From BJ22 sp031405895 (GTDB lineage: Bacteria > Planctomycetota > Planctomycetia > Pirellulales > Pirellulaceae): 15,741 nt of DNA. The translations under genes were made by a program, and so were the position numbers. How positions within the stretch are numbered: the first letter of the stretch is position 1; each line of letters starts with the position of its first letter. This document shows, piece after piece, positions 7,801-15,074 of this stretch. A model generated the notes under the pieces. It worked only from the letters and a program-made list of their open reading frames with translations, had not been told where the DNA came from and did no database searches. The stretch spans positions 1 through 15,741 of the forward strand of contig JANOFL010000128.1 in the NCBI GenBank assembly GCA_031405895.1. Reading direction: 5' to 3'.

Positions 7801-8028
7801 CGACGCGACAAAGAAGACCAGGTTGTTGACCGGCGTGAGCTCGGCGGGATTCAGGCCCACAGCGTCCAGCAGAATCGAGCTGGGACCAAAAACCATCATC
7901 CGGCGCGGTTCAAGCGCTTCAAACACCAGGCGGTTGGCGGGGGCCGCGCCCACGCGTGTCGACCGGGCCGGTTCGCGTCGCAGTTGAGTCTGAAAACGGC
8001 GGGCGGGCTTTTGTGGGCGGCGCAACAT
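4843..8028 (-). CDS. Planctomycete LEPR-XLL-type surface/secreted protein with ELWxxDGT repeats
   Basis: This 1061-residue protein has a basic N-terminus and the motif FEALEPRRMM (36-45), which matches the LEPR-XLL signature found near the N-terminus of large planctomycete extracellular proteins. From about residue 60 the chain is built of units of roughly 48-53 residues: VNGTLFF, then NDGT, then ELWKSDGT, GT, LVKDI and PG. Clear repeats occur at 83, 132, 185, 233 and 281 and continue, often degenerate, to about 960. A Pro/Gly linker without repeats (about 478-535) separates a first array of eight or nine units from a second of about nine. The tail (about 966-1023) is rich in Gly, Arg and Ser and ends in an acidic stretch. 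Such repeats are thought to fold as beta-propeller-like blades; a binding or adhesion role is inference. The ATG at 8028 has only a weak AGAGAG upstream. Confidence 0.85.
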   Translation of the reverse strand: MLRRPQKPARRFQTQLRREPARSTRVGAAPANRLVFEALEPRRMMVFGPSSILLDAVGLNPAELTPVNNLVFFVASTPATGAELYKTDGTIAGTLPVRDIVSGATGSSPGDLVNVNGTLFFSAGTDSSGNRELWKSDGTADGTVLVKDILPGATGSAPAELVNVNGVLFFVANGNTSNNVPAGRELWKSDGTFDGTILLKDTRPGALSSTPDQLMNVNGTLLFLANDGTVGKELWRSNGTTSGTALAFDIRPGSGSSQINNMTDVSGTLFFKANDGTHGYELWKSQGTAASTLLVSDLRAGSAGSYPVNFANVNGSLFFIRSGGNSTTSGLYKTNGTASGTSVVSTQVGAGAQHLTNVNGTLMFGAKAGVQNQNLWKSNGTAAGTDLIGLLNTPQQTVEKRFFSLNGALYFVADNLTNGMELWQSNAESLELTQLSAIVGNGDPDFRDFVSLNGHLFFTVRRDSNNTSSSRFLMRFDSGREPEVDVPGVTGAATGVAPPGYNLSRVGGPQVSGPGVPGIGLAPSTPPNDLELISLVAGAGGSAPASFTSVNGTVYFTASSAPLAARRLWKTDGTVAGTGQVDSGSLLVEKPENLVNVNGVLYFSADFQQSATEFGRELGRVDLITGRAVLHKDIRSGTASSGPAKLTNVNGLLYFTANDGLNGNELWLSRGSSASTSLVRNIRPGLANSDPDSLVNVSGTLYFAATNNDHGRELWSSFGYTGLTQMVGDANPGLPSSEPAALININGTLFFSAERVGEGRELWKATGPTTLSMVSDINPGAASSNPTFVTNVKGNLLFVADDGTSGREIWKHELGTTSPVRDLVPGSGSPSPESLRNLNGTLMFVANDGTSGKELWRSNGSDAGTVLVKDIQLGAAGSDPTGLTVFNNLLYFSDNDGVNGRELWRSNFSGPSITRVSDIAPGTANADPLSISRGGATWLVFSATNSANGREVWVLKNPEDSPAPMAFAPGGRGGPMGFDPRGPQAFRRQSGTGSGLGGNLARMNGSSAGGARSNPSLAASVAQSTLTSRTFADIDRDLFFSQSNTDSDALLPDLFEGPQLD

Positions 8029-8161
8029 CGAAGTTCTCTCTTGGGAATGATTGCCCAGCGCCGCGCAGGGTCTGGCCGCGGCAGGGCAGGTTCAGGAAGG
8101 CCATCGCAGGGCGGCCGCCGGCCCGGCCAGAAAAATCCGCCGAACCGTCATTCGTCGCTGA

Positions 8162-8190
8162 AAACCGGCCGGAGTGGACCCGGCCGGTTT
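8162..8190. repeat. Perfect 11-bp palindromic hairpin between divergent genes
   Basis: AAACCGGCCGG (8162-8172) and CCGGCCGGTTT (8180-8190) are exact reverse complements around a 7-base loop. The site lies in the 254-bp divergent gap between the ELWxxDGT gene (start 8028) and the dioxygenase gene (start 8283). An outer inverted pair AGAAAAAT/ATTTTTCT frames it more loosely. An operator or a repeat are both possible. Confidence 0.7.
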
Positions 8191-8271
8191 GCTTCCGCCG
8201 GCCCCATTTTTCTGCAATATTGCCCCTTTTCCTGCCCGGTTCGCGCGGGTCAGCATCGCTTCAGCCATTCC

Positions 8272-8276
8272 GGAGG
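8272..8276 (+). promoter_or_regulatory. Shine-Dalgarno that fixes the dioxygenase start
   Basis: GGAGG lies six bases upstream of the ATG at 8283. The same frame is open back to 7956, but that extension overlaps the head of the divergent gene and lacks family similarity, so 8283 is chosen. Confidence 0.8.
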
Positions 8277-8282
8277 CCAACC

Positions 8283-9134
8283 ATGCAACGCATCACCAAT
8301 CCCGATTCGGGTGCCCACCGCCGCGCGGGCGACCTGTACCAGATCAAGCCGGAAGAGATCGCCCAGTACAACGAGCAGGGCTACCTCGTCCTGAACGATT
8401 TTCTGACTGAAGCCGAAGTCGCCACGCTCGACGGCTGGTTCGATCATTTTGTCGCCGGCAAGGAACCGGATATGGGCCGCGACTTCTGCGACATGAGCCA
8501 GCCTTACGGCACGCCGATCGAGCAGTTCCGGCTGGTCAACGCTGTCCTGCCCAGCAAATACCGCCCGGAACTGAAGGGCAACATCTACGAACGGCTTGCG
8601 ACCCGCGTCGCCCAGCAGCTCTACCCGGGCGAATCGGTCGTCGACTACGACCAGTTCCTCGCCAAGCGACCCGGCCAGGCCAAAGCCGAGTTTTCGATGC
8701 ACCAGGATCTCGGTTACTGGCCGAAAACGAAAAACACCTGGACCGCGACTTTTTCACTTGCGATGAGCGACAGCGACGTCGAAAACGGCTGCCTGATGGT
8801 GGTTCCCGGGACCAACCGCGAGCCGGAATTGCGCAGTCACAAGCCAGTCGACTACAGCGGTTCGGGCAAGACCCAGGAGAACCGCGGCGAATCGCATACG
8901 CTGGTGATCGAAAGCAAACCGAGCGATCAGGTGATCTACCTGCCAGTCAAACGCGGCAGTGTGACGATCCATGATGAACGGATTGTGCACGGATCGGCCG
9001 GCAACGTCTCGTCGATCTGGCGCAAAACCTACATCATGGCCTTTCGCGATGCGGAAACCGTCCGTCAGGAACGGTCGATGGGATTTACCCATTCCCACAA
9101 CGACCAGGTCGACTGGGAAAAAGTCCTGACCTGA
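8283..9134 (+). CDS. Phytanoyl-CoA dioxygenase (PhyH) family Fe(II)/2-oxoglutarate oxygenase
   Basis: This 283-residue cytosolic-looking protein opens with the family pattern IAQYNEQGYLVLNDFLTEAE (27-46). It carries the full iron facial triad: HQD (His140, Asp142) and a distal His236 in ERIVHGSAGN. Arg247 in WRKTY is the likely 2-oxoglutarate-binding arginine. ENGCLMVVPGTN (167-178) is a strong PhyH signature. The enzyme should couple 2-oxoglutarate decarboxylation to hydroxylation of an unknown substrate. PhyH paralogues are numerous in planctomycetes, and only some act on acyl-CoA. The next gene is fabD, 138 bp downstream on the same strand, so a lipid-related role or co-transcription is possible but not shown. 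No terminator is visible between them. Confidence 0.9.
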   Translation: MQRITNPDSGAHRRAGDLYQIKPEEIAQYNEQGYLVLNDFLTEAEVATLDGWFDHFVAGKEPDMGRDFCDMSQPYGTPIEQFRLVNAVLPSKYRPELKGNIYERLATRVAQQLYPGESVVDYDQFLAKRPGQAKAEFSMHQDLGYWPKTKNTWTATFSLAMSDSDVENGCLMVVPGTNREPELRSHKPVDYSGSGKTQENRGESHTLVIESKPSDQVIYLPVKRGSVTIHDERIVHGSAGNVSSIWRKTYIMAFRDAETVRQERSMGFTHSHNDQVDWEKVLT

Positions 9135-9200
9135 CGGGCAGCGGCGTTTTTTTCGTGCTCGTGCTCTTCTGGTTCGCGGGAGGGGATGAAGGGGACCTGA

Positions 9201-9236
9201 TTGACGTCATTGACCGGATTGACCGGATTGAACTGA
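9201..9236. repeat. Four 9-bp tandem units upstream of fabD
   Basis: TTGACGTCA, TTGACCGGA, TTGACCGGA and TTGAACTGA follow each other without gaps; the middle two are identical. They lie 36 bases upstream of the fabD start in the 138-bp gap after the dioxygenase gene. The pattern may be simple slippage or may present repeated TTGAC boxes. Confidence 0.6.
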
Positions 9237-9258
9237 ACCAGAAGACGGCCCGTGCGCC

Positions 9259-9264
9259 GAGGAG
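9259..9264 (+). promoter_or_regulatory. Shine-Dalgarno supporting the TTG start of fabD
   Basis: GAGGAG lies eight bases upstream of the TTG at 9273. The alternative GTG at 9252 lies before this site and has no good ribosome-binding site. Confidence 0.65.
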
Positions 9265-9272
9265 CTTCCGTT

Positions 9273-10187
9273 TTGTCGAGGATTGCCTTTCTTTTTCCAG
9301 GCCAGGGCGCGCAGTCCGTCGGGATGGGCCGCGAGGTGGCCGAATCGTTGCCGGCTGCCCGAGCCTTGTTTGACCAGGCTTCGCGTGTGCTGGGTTACGA
9401 CCTGGCGGATGTCTGTTTCAGCGGCCCGCCCGAAAAACTGGACGCCACCGAATTCAGCCAGCCGGCGTTGTTTGTTTGCGGGCTTGCGGCGGTCGAGCAA
9501 CTCCGTGCCGGGAACCCCGGAGCGGTTGCCGATTGTGCGGCGGCGGCGGGCTTGAGCCTGGGCGAATACTGCGCGCTGGTCTTTGCCGGCGCGCTGGATT
9601 TTGAAACCGGCCTGCGCGTGGTGCAGGAGCGGGGTCGGGCCATGCAGGCGGCCGCAGACGCCACCCCCAGTGCCATGCTCAGCGTGCTGGGGATGGAGCG
9701 GGCAGCCGTCGAAAAGCTTTGCGATGAGAACCGGCAAGCGGGTGACGTCCTGCAGATCGCCAATCTGCTCTGTCCCGGCAATATCGTGGTCTCGGGCAGT
9801 CTCGCCGCGATTGAACGGCTGGGGCCGGCAGCCGAAGCGGCGGGTGCAATGCGAACGATCCGTCTCGCGGTCGCAGGAGCGTTTCACACCAGCCTGATGC
9901 AGCCGGCGGTGGCGCGGCTGCGGGCCGCGCTGGCAGAGGTCAATCTGCATCGGCCGCGAATTCCCGTCTGGTCCAACGTCGATGCGAGGTACCATGACGA
10001 TCCCGGTGAAATCCGTGAATTGCTGGTCCGCCAGGTCTGTTCGCCCGTGCTCTGGGAAGAGAGCCTGGTCTCGATGCTGGGCGACGGCTGCGACGAGTTT
10101 TTTGAGGTTGGCCCGGGCCGCGTGCTCCGCGGGCTGTTGAAGCGGATCTCGCGCAAGATCGTCTGTCACGGCACGCTGGAGCCATAA
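9273..10187 (+). CDS. fabD: Malonyl-CoA:ACP transacylase FabD
   Basis: This 304-residue enzyme transfers malonyl from CoA to acyl carrier protein, supplying elongation units to type II fatty acid synthesis in the cytoplasm. The N-terminus FLFPGQGAQ supplies the oxyanion-hole glutamine (Gln11). GLSLGEY carries the nucleophile Ser95. Arg120 in VVQERG binds the malonyl carboxylate, and AGAFHT holds the catalytic His205. The C-terminal FFEVGPGRVLRGLLKR is the usual closing motif. Length is normal for the family. I chose the TTG at 9273 because it has a well-spaced GAGGAG and gives the standard FabD N-terminus; a GTG at 9252 would add seven residues. fabG, acpP and fabF follow after an intervening metallopeptidase gene. 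plsX and fabH, often found beside fabD, are not seen in this window. Confidence 0.95.
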   Translation: MSRIAFLFPGQGAQSVGMGREVAESLPAARALFDQASRVLGYDLADVCFSGPPEKLDATEFSQPALFVCGLAAVEQLRAGNPGAVADCAAAAGLSLGEYCALVFAGALDFETGLRVVQERGRAMQAAADATPSAMLSVLGMERAAVEKLCDENRQAGDVLQIANLLCPGNIVVSGSLAAIERLGPAAEAAGAMRTIRLAVAGAFHTSLMQPAVARLRAALAEVNLHRPRIPVWSNVDARYHDDPGEIRELLVRQVCSPVLWEESLVSMLGDGCDEFFEVGPGRVLRGLLKRISRKIVCHGTLEP

Positions 10188-10289
10188 TTGGCATGGCTGC
10201 CCGGCCGGATGAATCCCTTCGGCAGGTGGGTGCAGGGTATTCCGCCGCCTTTTTGCCGGGCCAATGCCGCAAAGATCGCCCTTCCCGTC

Positions 10290-10317
10290 TTGAAAGCGGT
10301 CCGTGCGCAGCCACAAT
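10290..10317 (+). promoter_or_regulatory. Candidate promoter for the metallopeptidase gene
   Basis: TTGAAA (10290-10295) and CACAAT (10312-10317) are separated by 16 bp. They sit in the 190-bp gap after fabD, about 60 bases before the metallopeptidase ATG. The -35 matches five of six consensus bases and the -10 four of six. Tentative. Confidence 0.3.
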
Positions 10318-10377
10318 GCAGCTTGCGGAAGTCGACTTCCGCCGCAGGTTTCCCAACAGAGAAGAGGGGTTTACGCG

Positions 10378-13300
10378 ATGCCGCAATTCCGAGCTTTCCG
10401 GCTGCCAGTATTGGCCGCCGCCGTGTTGATGTTTGTTTCAGCGTGGGCCGTTCCGGCTCGCGCCCAGCTGGATCCGGTGATTGCCAACGAGTTTGCCAAC
10501 ACAGTTCCGGCTTCGCGCTTTCATCGCGTCAACGCGACGACGGAATTCATTTATGGTGCCGAACTCGCACGCGGCAGTTCGCCCGAGGAGAGTGCCACAG
10601 CCTTCATCAGTCAATGGCGGGGAATGCTGGGTCGCGACACGGGTGAGTTTATTGCCCGGACCGACGTACTGGGAGAAGCCCTGCAGGGCGCGATGTTTGA
10701 CCGGGCGACCGGACAGCACCGGTTCAAGGCCCTGCGGCTGGTTCAGCACTATGACAGCGTGCCGGTTTTCCGGGCCGGCGTCGGGATGCTGGTTCGCAAC
10801 GAGCCAGGCTTCCCGCTGGTGATGGTCTCGGCAGGAGTCCGCGAGTTCGCTGAGACGAACTTCGCGATTGATCCAAAAACAGCTCCCGCAGTCACGCCGG
10901 CAATGCTTGCGAGCATCCGGCTGAAACTGGATGAGCAGGCACAGTTGCAGCTCGGTCCGGATATCTCCAAACGGCTGGCGAGGATGAAAATCGAAACGGC
11001 GGACCAGGAGCTCGTGATCTGGGCCGGGATCGATGACGTGCCGGCGGCACCCGAAGCGGCCGTCACCTTGATGGCCAGCCGTGGTTCGGTCCAGACTTGG
11101 CCGTTTTACCAAAAGTTCATGGTGGTCGCCTCGCTCGGGACGGGCGAAGTCCGGCTGAGCGAGAACCAGGTCTGCTTCACTGATATCACGGGCAACGTCC
11201 GGGGCAACGCCACCCAGGGGATCCGTTCGGCTGAATGCGATCCCGAGTCCATTTTCGCACTGCCTTATGCCGAAGTCCAGGTCGTGGGTGGCAATACGGC
11301 CTTCGCTGATGTGAACGGGAACTACACGATTACCCATCCCGGTTCGACGGCCGTGACCGTCCGGTCCCTTTTGCGGGGACGATTCTTCGATGTGCGCGAC
11401 CAGTCGGCCGCCGGGGCGACACCGCAGATCGACCTGACGTCGACTCCGCCAGGACCCGCGAACTTTCTGCACAACCCGACGGCCGGCCAGCAGTTTCCGA
11501 CTGCCAACGTGAATGCCTACCTCGAATCCAATATCGTTCGCGACTATGTCCTGCTTCACGAACCGGCCTATCCTGTGATCGCGGGCCAGCTGGGATTCCT
11601 TGTCAACACCAACATCAACAACACCTGCAATGCCTTCTACAACGGCACGTCAATCAACTTCTATATCAACGGTGGCGGCTGTCACAATACGGCCTTTTCC
11701 GATGTCGTCTATCACGAGTATGGCCATCATCTGGTCAACGTGACGGGCAACGGCCAGGGGCAGTTTGGCGAAGGTTCAGGCGACTGCGTGGGAGTCCTGA
11801 TCCAGGACGAACCGATCCTCGGGAACGGCTTCCAGGGCAACTGCTCGGCCGGCATCCGCAACGCCTCCAACACGTTGCAGTACCCCTGCACCAGCGCGAT
11901 TCATACTTGTGGCCAGGTCCTTTCAGGAGCAATCTGGGAGACTCGCAACCAGCTGATCACCACCGAGCCGTCCCAGTACCGGACGATTGGGGCCCAGCTG
12001 TTCTTTGGCATGCAAATCGTGCGTGGCCAGATGACGCCCGGCAACCAGACGATTGACCCGGCGATCACGCTGATCTACCTGCAACTGGACGACAATGACA
12101 GCACGATCGGAAACGGGACGCCGCACTACAACGAAATCGCGACCGGCTTTGGGCTGCACAATCTCGACGCGCCGGCCCTTGATCCGCTGGCGTTCGAGTA
12201 TCCCGATGGCCAGCCGGAGCTGATCAGCCCCGGGGGCGGAACGGCTTTCTCGGTCCGCGTCTCGGCACTGGCGCAGACGCCCCAGCCGGGGACCGGCGTG
12301 CTGTACGTCAATCGCGGCAGCGGATTCGAGGCCTTCGCCATGCCGACCCTCGGCACCAACCTTTACGCTGCGAACTTCCCGCCCAGCAATTGCGGAACCG
12401 CTCTGAAGTACTACGTCAGTGTGCAGACCACGACGGGCGCAACTGTCACCAATCCCTCCACGGCTCCGACCGGGTTCTACACCGCGACCGCCGCCAGCAG
12501 CCTTGCGGTCGTTTTCAACGACAATGGTGAGACCAATCCGGGCTGGACAGTGGCCACGACCGCGACGGATGGGCCGTGGGGTCGGGGCGTTCCTGTGGGC
12601 GGTGGTGACCGCGGTGATCCGCCGACGGACTTTGACGGTTCCGGCCAGTGCTGGCTGACCGACAACGTCGACGGCAACTCGGATGTGGACGCCGGCAACA
12701 CGGTTCTGACATCACCGATCCTCAATCCGGGGTCGGCCAACAATGAAGAGCTGCTGCTGACTTACGCCCGGTGGTACTCCAACCATACGGGCGGCGCGCC
12801 GGAAGCGGATGTCTTCACTGTGGAAATCTCGAACAATGGCGGGTCGTCGTGGACGCAGCTGGAAGTCGTTGGCCCGACCGGACCGGAAGTCCGTGGGGGC
12901 TGGTTCAAAAAGACGTTCCGCGTTCGCGACACGATCGCGACCACCAACCAGATGCGGGTCCGCTTCACAGCCTCGGATCTCGCGACGGGATCAGTCGTGG
13001 AGGCCGGGATCGATGCCGTCCGGCTGACCAAGGTGACCTGTGGACCGGTCGTCGTGCCGCCTGCTTCGGTCAGCGTGGTGGTTGGGAACAACGTTCAGGG
13101 AGGGCTGCCCCAGCTCGCGGCCTCCGACGACCAGCGGATGAGCGTCAATTCGGTCCTGGCACCAGATGGTCCCTCGTTGACCAGCCTGGAAGTCCGGATG
13201 GTGATGGAGGCCACTTTGCCGTCACCGTCGCCGAGTTCCCTGTCGGCGCGGCTGGAGGGGCATTGCACGGTCAGCGCCAACACGCAGCGGATCGAGCTGT

Positions 13301-13518
13301 TCAATTTCCAGACCGGACTCTACGAAAGCGTTGATCTCCAGGGGGCCGCCAACGGCACGGATTCCACCGTGACGGTGAACCCCTCCGGGAACATCCTCAG
13401 GTTTGTCCAGACCGGCTCGGGACTGGTCCGCGCCCGGGTCAGCTACGTCATTGGCGACGCGGCTGAATCGCTTGGCTGGACTGCCCGGGTCGACCAGTTT
13501 GCGTGGCTGGTGCAATAG
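10378..13518 (+). CDS. Secreted fungalysin-like (M36-type) zinc metallopeptidase with C-terminal beta-sandwich domains
   Basis: This 1046-residue protein has a signal peptide (MPQFRAFRLPVLAAAVLMFVSAWAVPARA). Residues about 30-215 resemble an FTP/PepSY-like propeptide and about 265-345 a carboxypeptidase-regulatory-like beta domain. The catalytic region has HEYGH (446-450), with zinc ligands His446 and His450 and the general base Glu447. It is followed by GEGSGD, where Glu465 is the likely third ligand; this mirrors HExxH...GEGWSD of M36 fungalysins. Many cysteines around the site suggest disulfides and an extracytoplasmic location. GNGTPHYNEIATGFGLHN (about 577-594) ends the catalytic part. 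A jelly-roll-like domain (about 715-885) and a final beta-rich module follow. Start 10378 is chosen for its GAGGGGT site and signal peptide; the frame is open back to 10303. It has a terminator just downstream and no obvious link to fatty acid synthesis. Confidence 0.8.
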   Translation: MPQFRAFRLPVLAAAVLMFVSAWAVPARAQLDPVIANEFANTVPASRFHRVNATTEFIYGAELARGSSPEESATAFISQWRGMLGRDTGEFIARTDVLGEALQGAMFDRATGQHRFKALRLVQHYDSVPVFRAGVGMLVRNEPGFPLVMVSAGVREFAETNFAIDPKTAPAVTPAMLASIRLKLDEQAQLQLGPDISKRLARMKIETADQELVIWAGIDDVPAAPEAAVTLMASRGSVQTWPFYQKFMVVASLGTGEVRLSENQVCFTDITGNVRGNATQGIRSAECDPESIFALPYAEVQVVGGNTAFADVNGNYTITHPGSTAVTVRSLLRGRFFDVRDQSAAGATPQIDLTSTPPGPANFLHNPTAGQQFPTANVNAYLESNIVRDYVLLHEPAYPVIAGQLGFLVNTNINNTCNAFYNGTSINFYINGGGCHNTAFSDVVYHEYGHHLVNVTGNGQGQFGEGSGDCVGVLIQDEPILGNGFQGNCSAGIRNASNTLQYPCTSAIHTCGQVLSGAIWETRNQLITTEPSQYRTIGAQLFFGMQIVRGQMTPGNQTIDPAITLIYLQLDDNDSTIGNGTPHYNEIATGFGLHNLDAPALDPLAFEYPDGQPELISPGGGTAFSVRVSALAQTPQPGTGVLYVNRGSGFEAFAMPTLGTNLYAANFPPSNCGTALKYYVSVQTTTGATVTNPSTAPTGFYTATAASSLAVVFNDNGETNPGWTVATTATDGPWGRGVPVGGGDRGDPPTDFDGSGQCWLTDNVDGNSDVDAGNTVLTSPILNPGSANNEELLLTYARWYSNHTGGAPEADVFTVEISNNGGSSWTQLEVVGPTGPEVRGGWFKKTFRVRDTIATTNQMRVRFTASDLATGSVVEAGIDAVRLTKVTCGPVVVPPASVSVVVGNNVQGGLPQLAASDDQRMSVNSVLAPDGPSLTSLEVRMVMEATLPSPSPSSLSARLEGHCTVSANTQRIELFNFQTGLYESVDLQGAANGTDSTVTVNPSGNILRFVQTGSGLVRARVSYVIGDAAESLGWTARVDQFAWLVQ

Positions 13519-13574
13519 CCACCGCCCCAGCGGAGTGGCGGTGAAAGCCACGCCCGTTTTGGCCAGATAGTCAC

Positions 13575-13611
13575 CCGGCCCGGCGAGTTTTTCGCCGGGC
13601 CGGTTTTTTTT
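13575..13611 (+). terminator. Strong intrinsic terminator after the metallopeptidase gene
   Basis: A perfect 12-bp GC-rich stem (13575-13586 with 13592-13603; left arm CCGGCCCGGCGA) closes a 5-base loop and runs straight into eight T residues (13604-13611). It lies 57 bases after the stop codon. It should separate the transcript of the metallopeptidase, and anything read from fabD, from fabG. Confidence 0.9.
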
Positions 13612-13767
13612 CCGGGCAACCCGGCGGCCCAGCTTCGGCGGAACGGGACAGGTCGGTTTACGCTCGCGGCCAGTCTGGTAGATTTCCTGGCTCGGCAGGG
13701 TTGGCCGAGCAGGCAGCCGGTTCGTTTCCGGCCACCACACGAAACCGGAGTCCGCGAGGCAAACAGG

Positions 13768-14529
13768 GTGAGTCTGGCAAGTCTGAAAGTGGATCTCGCC
13801 GGTCAGACGGCGATCGTCACCGGCGCGTCGCAGGGGCTGGGCAAGGCGATTGCGCTGGCACTCGGCAGGGCTGGAGCGCGGATCGCCTGCGTGGCGCGGA
13901 ACGCGGAAAAACTGGCTGGGACGGTGGGGGAAATCCTCGCGGCCGGCGGACAAGCCGAGGCGTTTGCCGGGAGTGTCAGCGATCGTGCGAGTGTCGACCA
14001 GATCGTCGAGGCGGTTGCCGATGGCTGGGGCCGGCTCGACATTCTCGTCAACAATGCCGGGATCACGCGCGACACTTTGCTCCCGGCAATGAGTGACGAG
14101 CAGTGGGATGACGTGATTGCCACCAACCTCCGCGGGACGTTTCTCTTCTGTCGGGCCGCGAGCCGTGTGATGATGCGGGCCCGTTACGGCCGGATCATCA
14201 ACATCTCGAGTGTTTCAGGACTGATCGGCAATGCCGGCCAGACCAACTATTCGGCTTCCAAGGCCGGCATGATCGGGTTGACGCGGAGCCTGAGCAAGGA
14301 ACTGGCCAGGCGCAAGGTGACCGTCAACGCCGTCGCGCCAGGCTTCATCGAGAGCGAAATGACGCAGGCCCTCGGCGATGCCCTGCTGGACGAGATCAAA
14401 AAGCGGGTTCCCGCCGCCCGGATCGGAACGGCCGATGACGTGTCCGCCTGTGTGCTGTTTCTGGCCAGTCCGGCGGCCAGTTATGTGACCGGGCAGGTCC
14501 TGACCGTCGATGGCGGAATGACCGGCTAA
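13768..14529 (+). CDS. fabG: 3-oxoacyl-[acyl-carrier-protein] reductase FabG
   Basis: This 253-residue short-chain dehydrogenase reduces beta-ketoacyl-ACP with NADPH in the fatty acid elongation cycle. It has the cofactor motif TGASQGLG (18-25), NNAG (95-98), Asn120, the catalytic Ser148 in INISSVSG, and YSASK (Tyr161, Lys165). The stretch GNAGQTNYSASKAG and the C-terminal SYVTGQVLTVDGGM are specific hallmarks of FabG within the family. The start is GTG at 13768; the upstream GAGG is weak and a little far, so the exact start is less sure. A poor TTTACG-16-TAGATT pair (13657-13684) is the only promoter-like match between the terminator and this gene. acpP follows 308 bp downstream. Confidence 0.95.
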   Translation: MSLASLKVDLAGQTAIVTGASQGLGKAIALALGRAGARIACVARNAEKLAGTVGEILAAGGQAEAFAGSVSDRASVDQIVEAVADGWGRLDILVNNAGITRDTLLPAMSDEQWDDVIATNLRGTFLFCRAASRVMMRARYGRIINISSVSGLIGNAGQTNYSASKAGMIGLTRSLSKELARRKVTVNAVAPGFIESEMTQALGDALLDEIKKRVPAARIGTADDVSACVLFLASPAASYVTGQVLTVDGGMTG

Positions 14530-14589
14530 GGTGCCCCGCCTGAATGCCTTGTCCAGCGCCCCAGCGTATGCACCGGCCGCCTCGCAAGC

Positions 14590-14611
14590 CGCCGGAAAAC
14601 CGGTCTTTTTT
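14590..14611 (+). terminator. Possible weak terminator after fabG
   Basis: A short stem GCCGG/CCGGT (with A-rich loop) is followed by six T residues. A second hairpin, TTGCCC-TTCG-GGGCAA (14610-14625), with a stable TTCG tetraloop follows immediately but has no T tract. The first stem is short, so termination may be only partial. Confidence 0.35.
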
Positions 14612-14644
14612 GCCCTTCGGGGCAAGGACAACCGTTCGCCTGGC

Positions 14645-14674
14645 TTGACCCTGCTTGCCGTGATTGACTATTCT
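14645..14674 (+). promoter_or_regulatory. Candidate promoter for acpP(-fabF)
   Basis: TTGACC (14645-14650), an 18-bp spacer and TATTCT (14669-14674) resemble a sigma70 promoter. It would give an acpP leader of about 155 nt. It lies just after the possible terminator behind fabG, consistent with separate high-level expression of ACP. Apart from these sites the 308-bp gap shows no gene. Confidence 0.4.
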
Positions 14675-14821
14675 GTTTCCCTGCCGTGCGGGATGGTTCG
14701 GATGCCTTCAGCGCATTCCTGGCTCACCCCGGCGGCCCAGCAGCATCGATCAACCGGGAACCGGGCAATTTCTGCCAGGATCCCTTGAGTGCCAGTCATT
14801 CCCAGACAGATTTTTTTGCCA

Positions 14822-14828
14822 GAGGAGG
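14822..14828 (+). promoter_or_regulatory. Strong Shine-Dalgarno of acpP
   Basis: GAGGAGG lies nine bases upstream of the ATG at 14838. This is the most complete ribosome-binding site in the window, which fits the abundance of acyl carrier protein. The frame is open upstream to 14664 but that extension is not ACP-like. Confidence 0.8.
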
Positions 14829-14837
14829 CCGAGCCCA

Positions 14838-15074
14838 ATGCCATCGGTCGAAGAACGGGTAGTGGATATCGTGGCGGAACAGCTTGGCGTGGACAAGGAA
14901 AAAATCCATCGCGAGTCCAACTTTGTGAATGATCTCGGCGCCGACTCGCTCGACACGGTGGAGCTGGTGATGGAACTCGAAGAGGAATTCGACATCAATA
15001 TTCCCGATGAGGCTGCCGAGAAAATCCAGACGGTCGGCCAGGCGATCGAGCACATCGAGAAATCATCCGGCTAG
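14838..15074 (+). CDS. acpP: Acyl carrier protein
   Basis: This 78-residue acidic protein carries growing acyl chains on a 4'-phosphopantetheine arm during fatty acid synthesis. The attachment site is Ser37 in NDLGADSLDTVELVM. EFDINIPDEAAEKIQTVGQA is the usual helix III region. Length and composition are typical. The start is set by a strong GAGGAGG at nine bases. It lies between fabG and fabF, as in most bacterial fab clusters, with the fabF start 90 bp downstream, so those two are likely co-transcribed. Confidence 0.97.
   Translation: MPSVEERVVDIVAEQLGVDKEKIHRESNFVNDLGADSLDTVELVMELEEEFDINIPDEAAEKIQTVGQAIEHIEKSSG

Noticed and set aside
7956..8282. N-terminal extension of the dioxygenase frame
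   Set aside because: The extension overlaps the head of the divergent ELWxxDGT gene, crosses the palindrome, and lacks family similarity. The ATG at 8283 has a good ribosome-binding site.
9207..10316. 369-codon minus-strand frame
   Set aside because: It is antisense to fabD, which has all catalytic motifs in order.
10438..11559. 373-codon minus-strand frame
   Set aside because: It is antisense to the first third of the metallopeptidase, which carries the signal peptide and the region leading into HEYGH.
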